Source: a virus. From it: a DNA stretch of 29,451 nucleotides. Shown piece after piece: positions 29,152 to 29,451 of the stretch (its first letter is position 1; the number at the start of each line of letters is the position of its first letter). Location: the IMG/VR virus record IMGVR_UViG_3300010885_018185, positions 1 through 29,451 of that record. One strand, 5' to 3'. Position numbers and translations under genes: made by a program. The notes beneath the pieces were generated by a model, which was given only the letters and a program-made list of their open reading frames with translations, was not told the DNA's origin and did not search any database.

Positions 29152-29388
29152 ATGAAAACAGGAACATCAAGGTTAATGGATAGTCATTTAGTAGATTTTA
29201 CTAATCCAAATGCAAATAATATAAAGAGTGGTTCAACACAACTTCCCCAACAAGAAATATCAGATGAAGAAATAGAAAGTGCAGCAAAAGAATGCAGATT
29301 TGAAGATTTAGATATTTCAGTAGGTTCATTTGAATTAGGAGCTAAATGGTATAGAGAACAATTAAAAATTATAGACAAAAAGCTGTGA
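29152..29388 (+). CDS. Small accessory phage protein
   Basis: The product is 78 aa. EISDEEIESAAKECRFEDLD then FELGAKWYREQLKIIDK follows the 'I-deeIe-aA-e-------F--GakWyReql' pattern of short proteins common in Bacteroidota phages. The 19 bases around its start (29137-29155) repeat those before the previous gene (28831-28849), a recent duplication of the start region. Function unknown. Confidence 0.65.
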   Translation: MKTGTSRLMDSHLVDFTNPNANNIKSGSTQLPQQEISDEEIESAAKECRFEDLDISVGSFELGAKWYREQLKIIDKKL

Positions 29389-29451
29389 AATAAACTGACA
29401 AATGTCTAAATAATGTCTAAAAACAATGATTAAAAAAGCATGGTGGATGAT

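Noticed and set aside
29426-29451. A new gene starting at ATG 29426 and running off the right edge
   Set aside because: Only eight codons are visible; too little to support.

Overview
This window is most of the genome of a tailed dsDNA phage that infects Bacteroidota, or a prophage-like form of one. No bacterial housekeeping gene is visible. Signs of the host are the AT-rich, A-rich start regions with few Shine-Dalgarno sequences, a Bacteroidota-type promoter (TTTG, 20 bp, TATATTTG) ahead of the rightward genes, secreted-type leaders ending in FAQ or DAQ on the tail fibres, an SSB-like protein ending in DLPF, and a replicative protein with a VirE_N/BT4734-like N-terminus. There is a tail tube and tape measure but no sheath, so the particle is probably a siphovirus with an HK97-type head.

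Layout. Two divergent blocks meet at an A/T-only spacer near 22030-22070. Everything left of it is on the minus strand and reads leftwards, in this order: small unknown gene, HAD-like protein, ParB-methylase fusion, terminase small and large subunits, portal, two small genes, Mu gpF-like minor head protein, prohead protease, major capsid protein. A four-gene glycosyltransferase cassette (GT25-like, unclassified GT-like, GT11, GT4) follows. After it come the head-tail connectors, tail terminator, tail tube, a tail assembly chaperone pair joined by a -1 frameshift, tape measure, a large tail-tip protein, small tail genes, a tail fibre, a lectin/GH54-fold adhesin, and a membrane-anchored protein cut by the left edge.

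Right of the spacer, the plus strand carries early and replication genes: two small proteins, an Erf-type annealing protein, a small HTH protein, an SSB-like OB protein, a DnaA-domain-IV-like protein, a 42-aa membrane peptide, a VRR-NUC-like nuclease, a C5-methylase-like protein, an HTH protein, a DUF6291-like replication protein and a VirE_N-helicase fusion. The far right holds structured RNA, a 5' fragment of a tRNA-Leu, and small accessory genes including a partly duplicated pair. No integrase, repressor or obvious endolysin is visible, so lifestyle cannot be decided here.

Most notable: (1) a 100-base structured element before the 26038 gene, made of two hairpins whose loops share seven complementary bases, the second a strong terminator ending 6 bases before the start codon; (2) the glycosyltransferase cassette inside the morphogenesis operon, with a terminator in front and its own promoter-like box; (3) a repeated composite motif, AGTTGACA then 29-30 nt then (T/C)AATTTTG then 4-5 nt then ATG, before three structural sub-operons; (4) a two-hairpin RNA with repeated CCGTAAGA loops next to the tRNA-Leu fragment; (5) tail adhesins that carry signal peptides.
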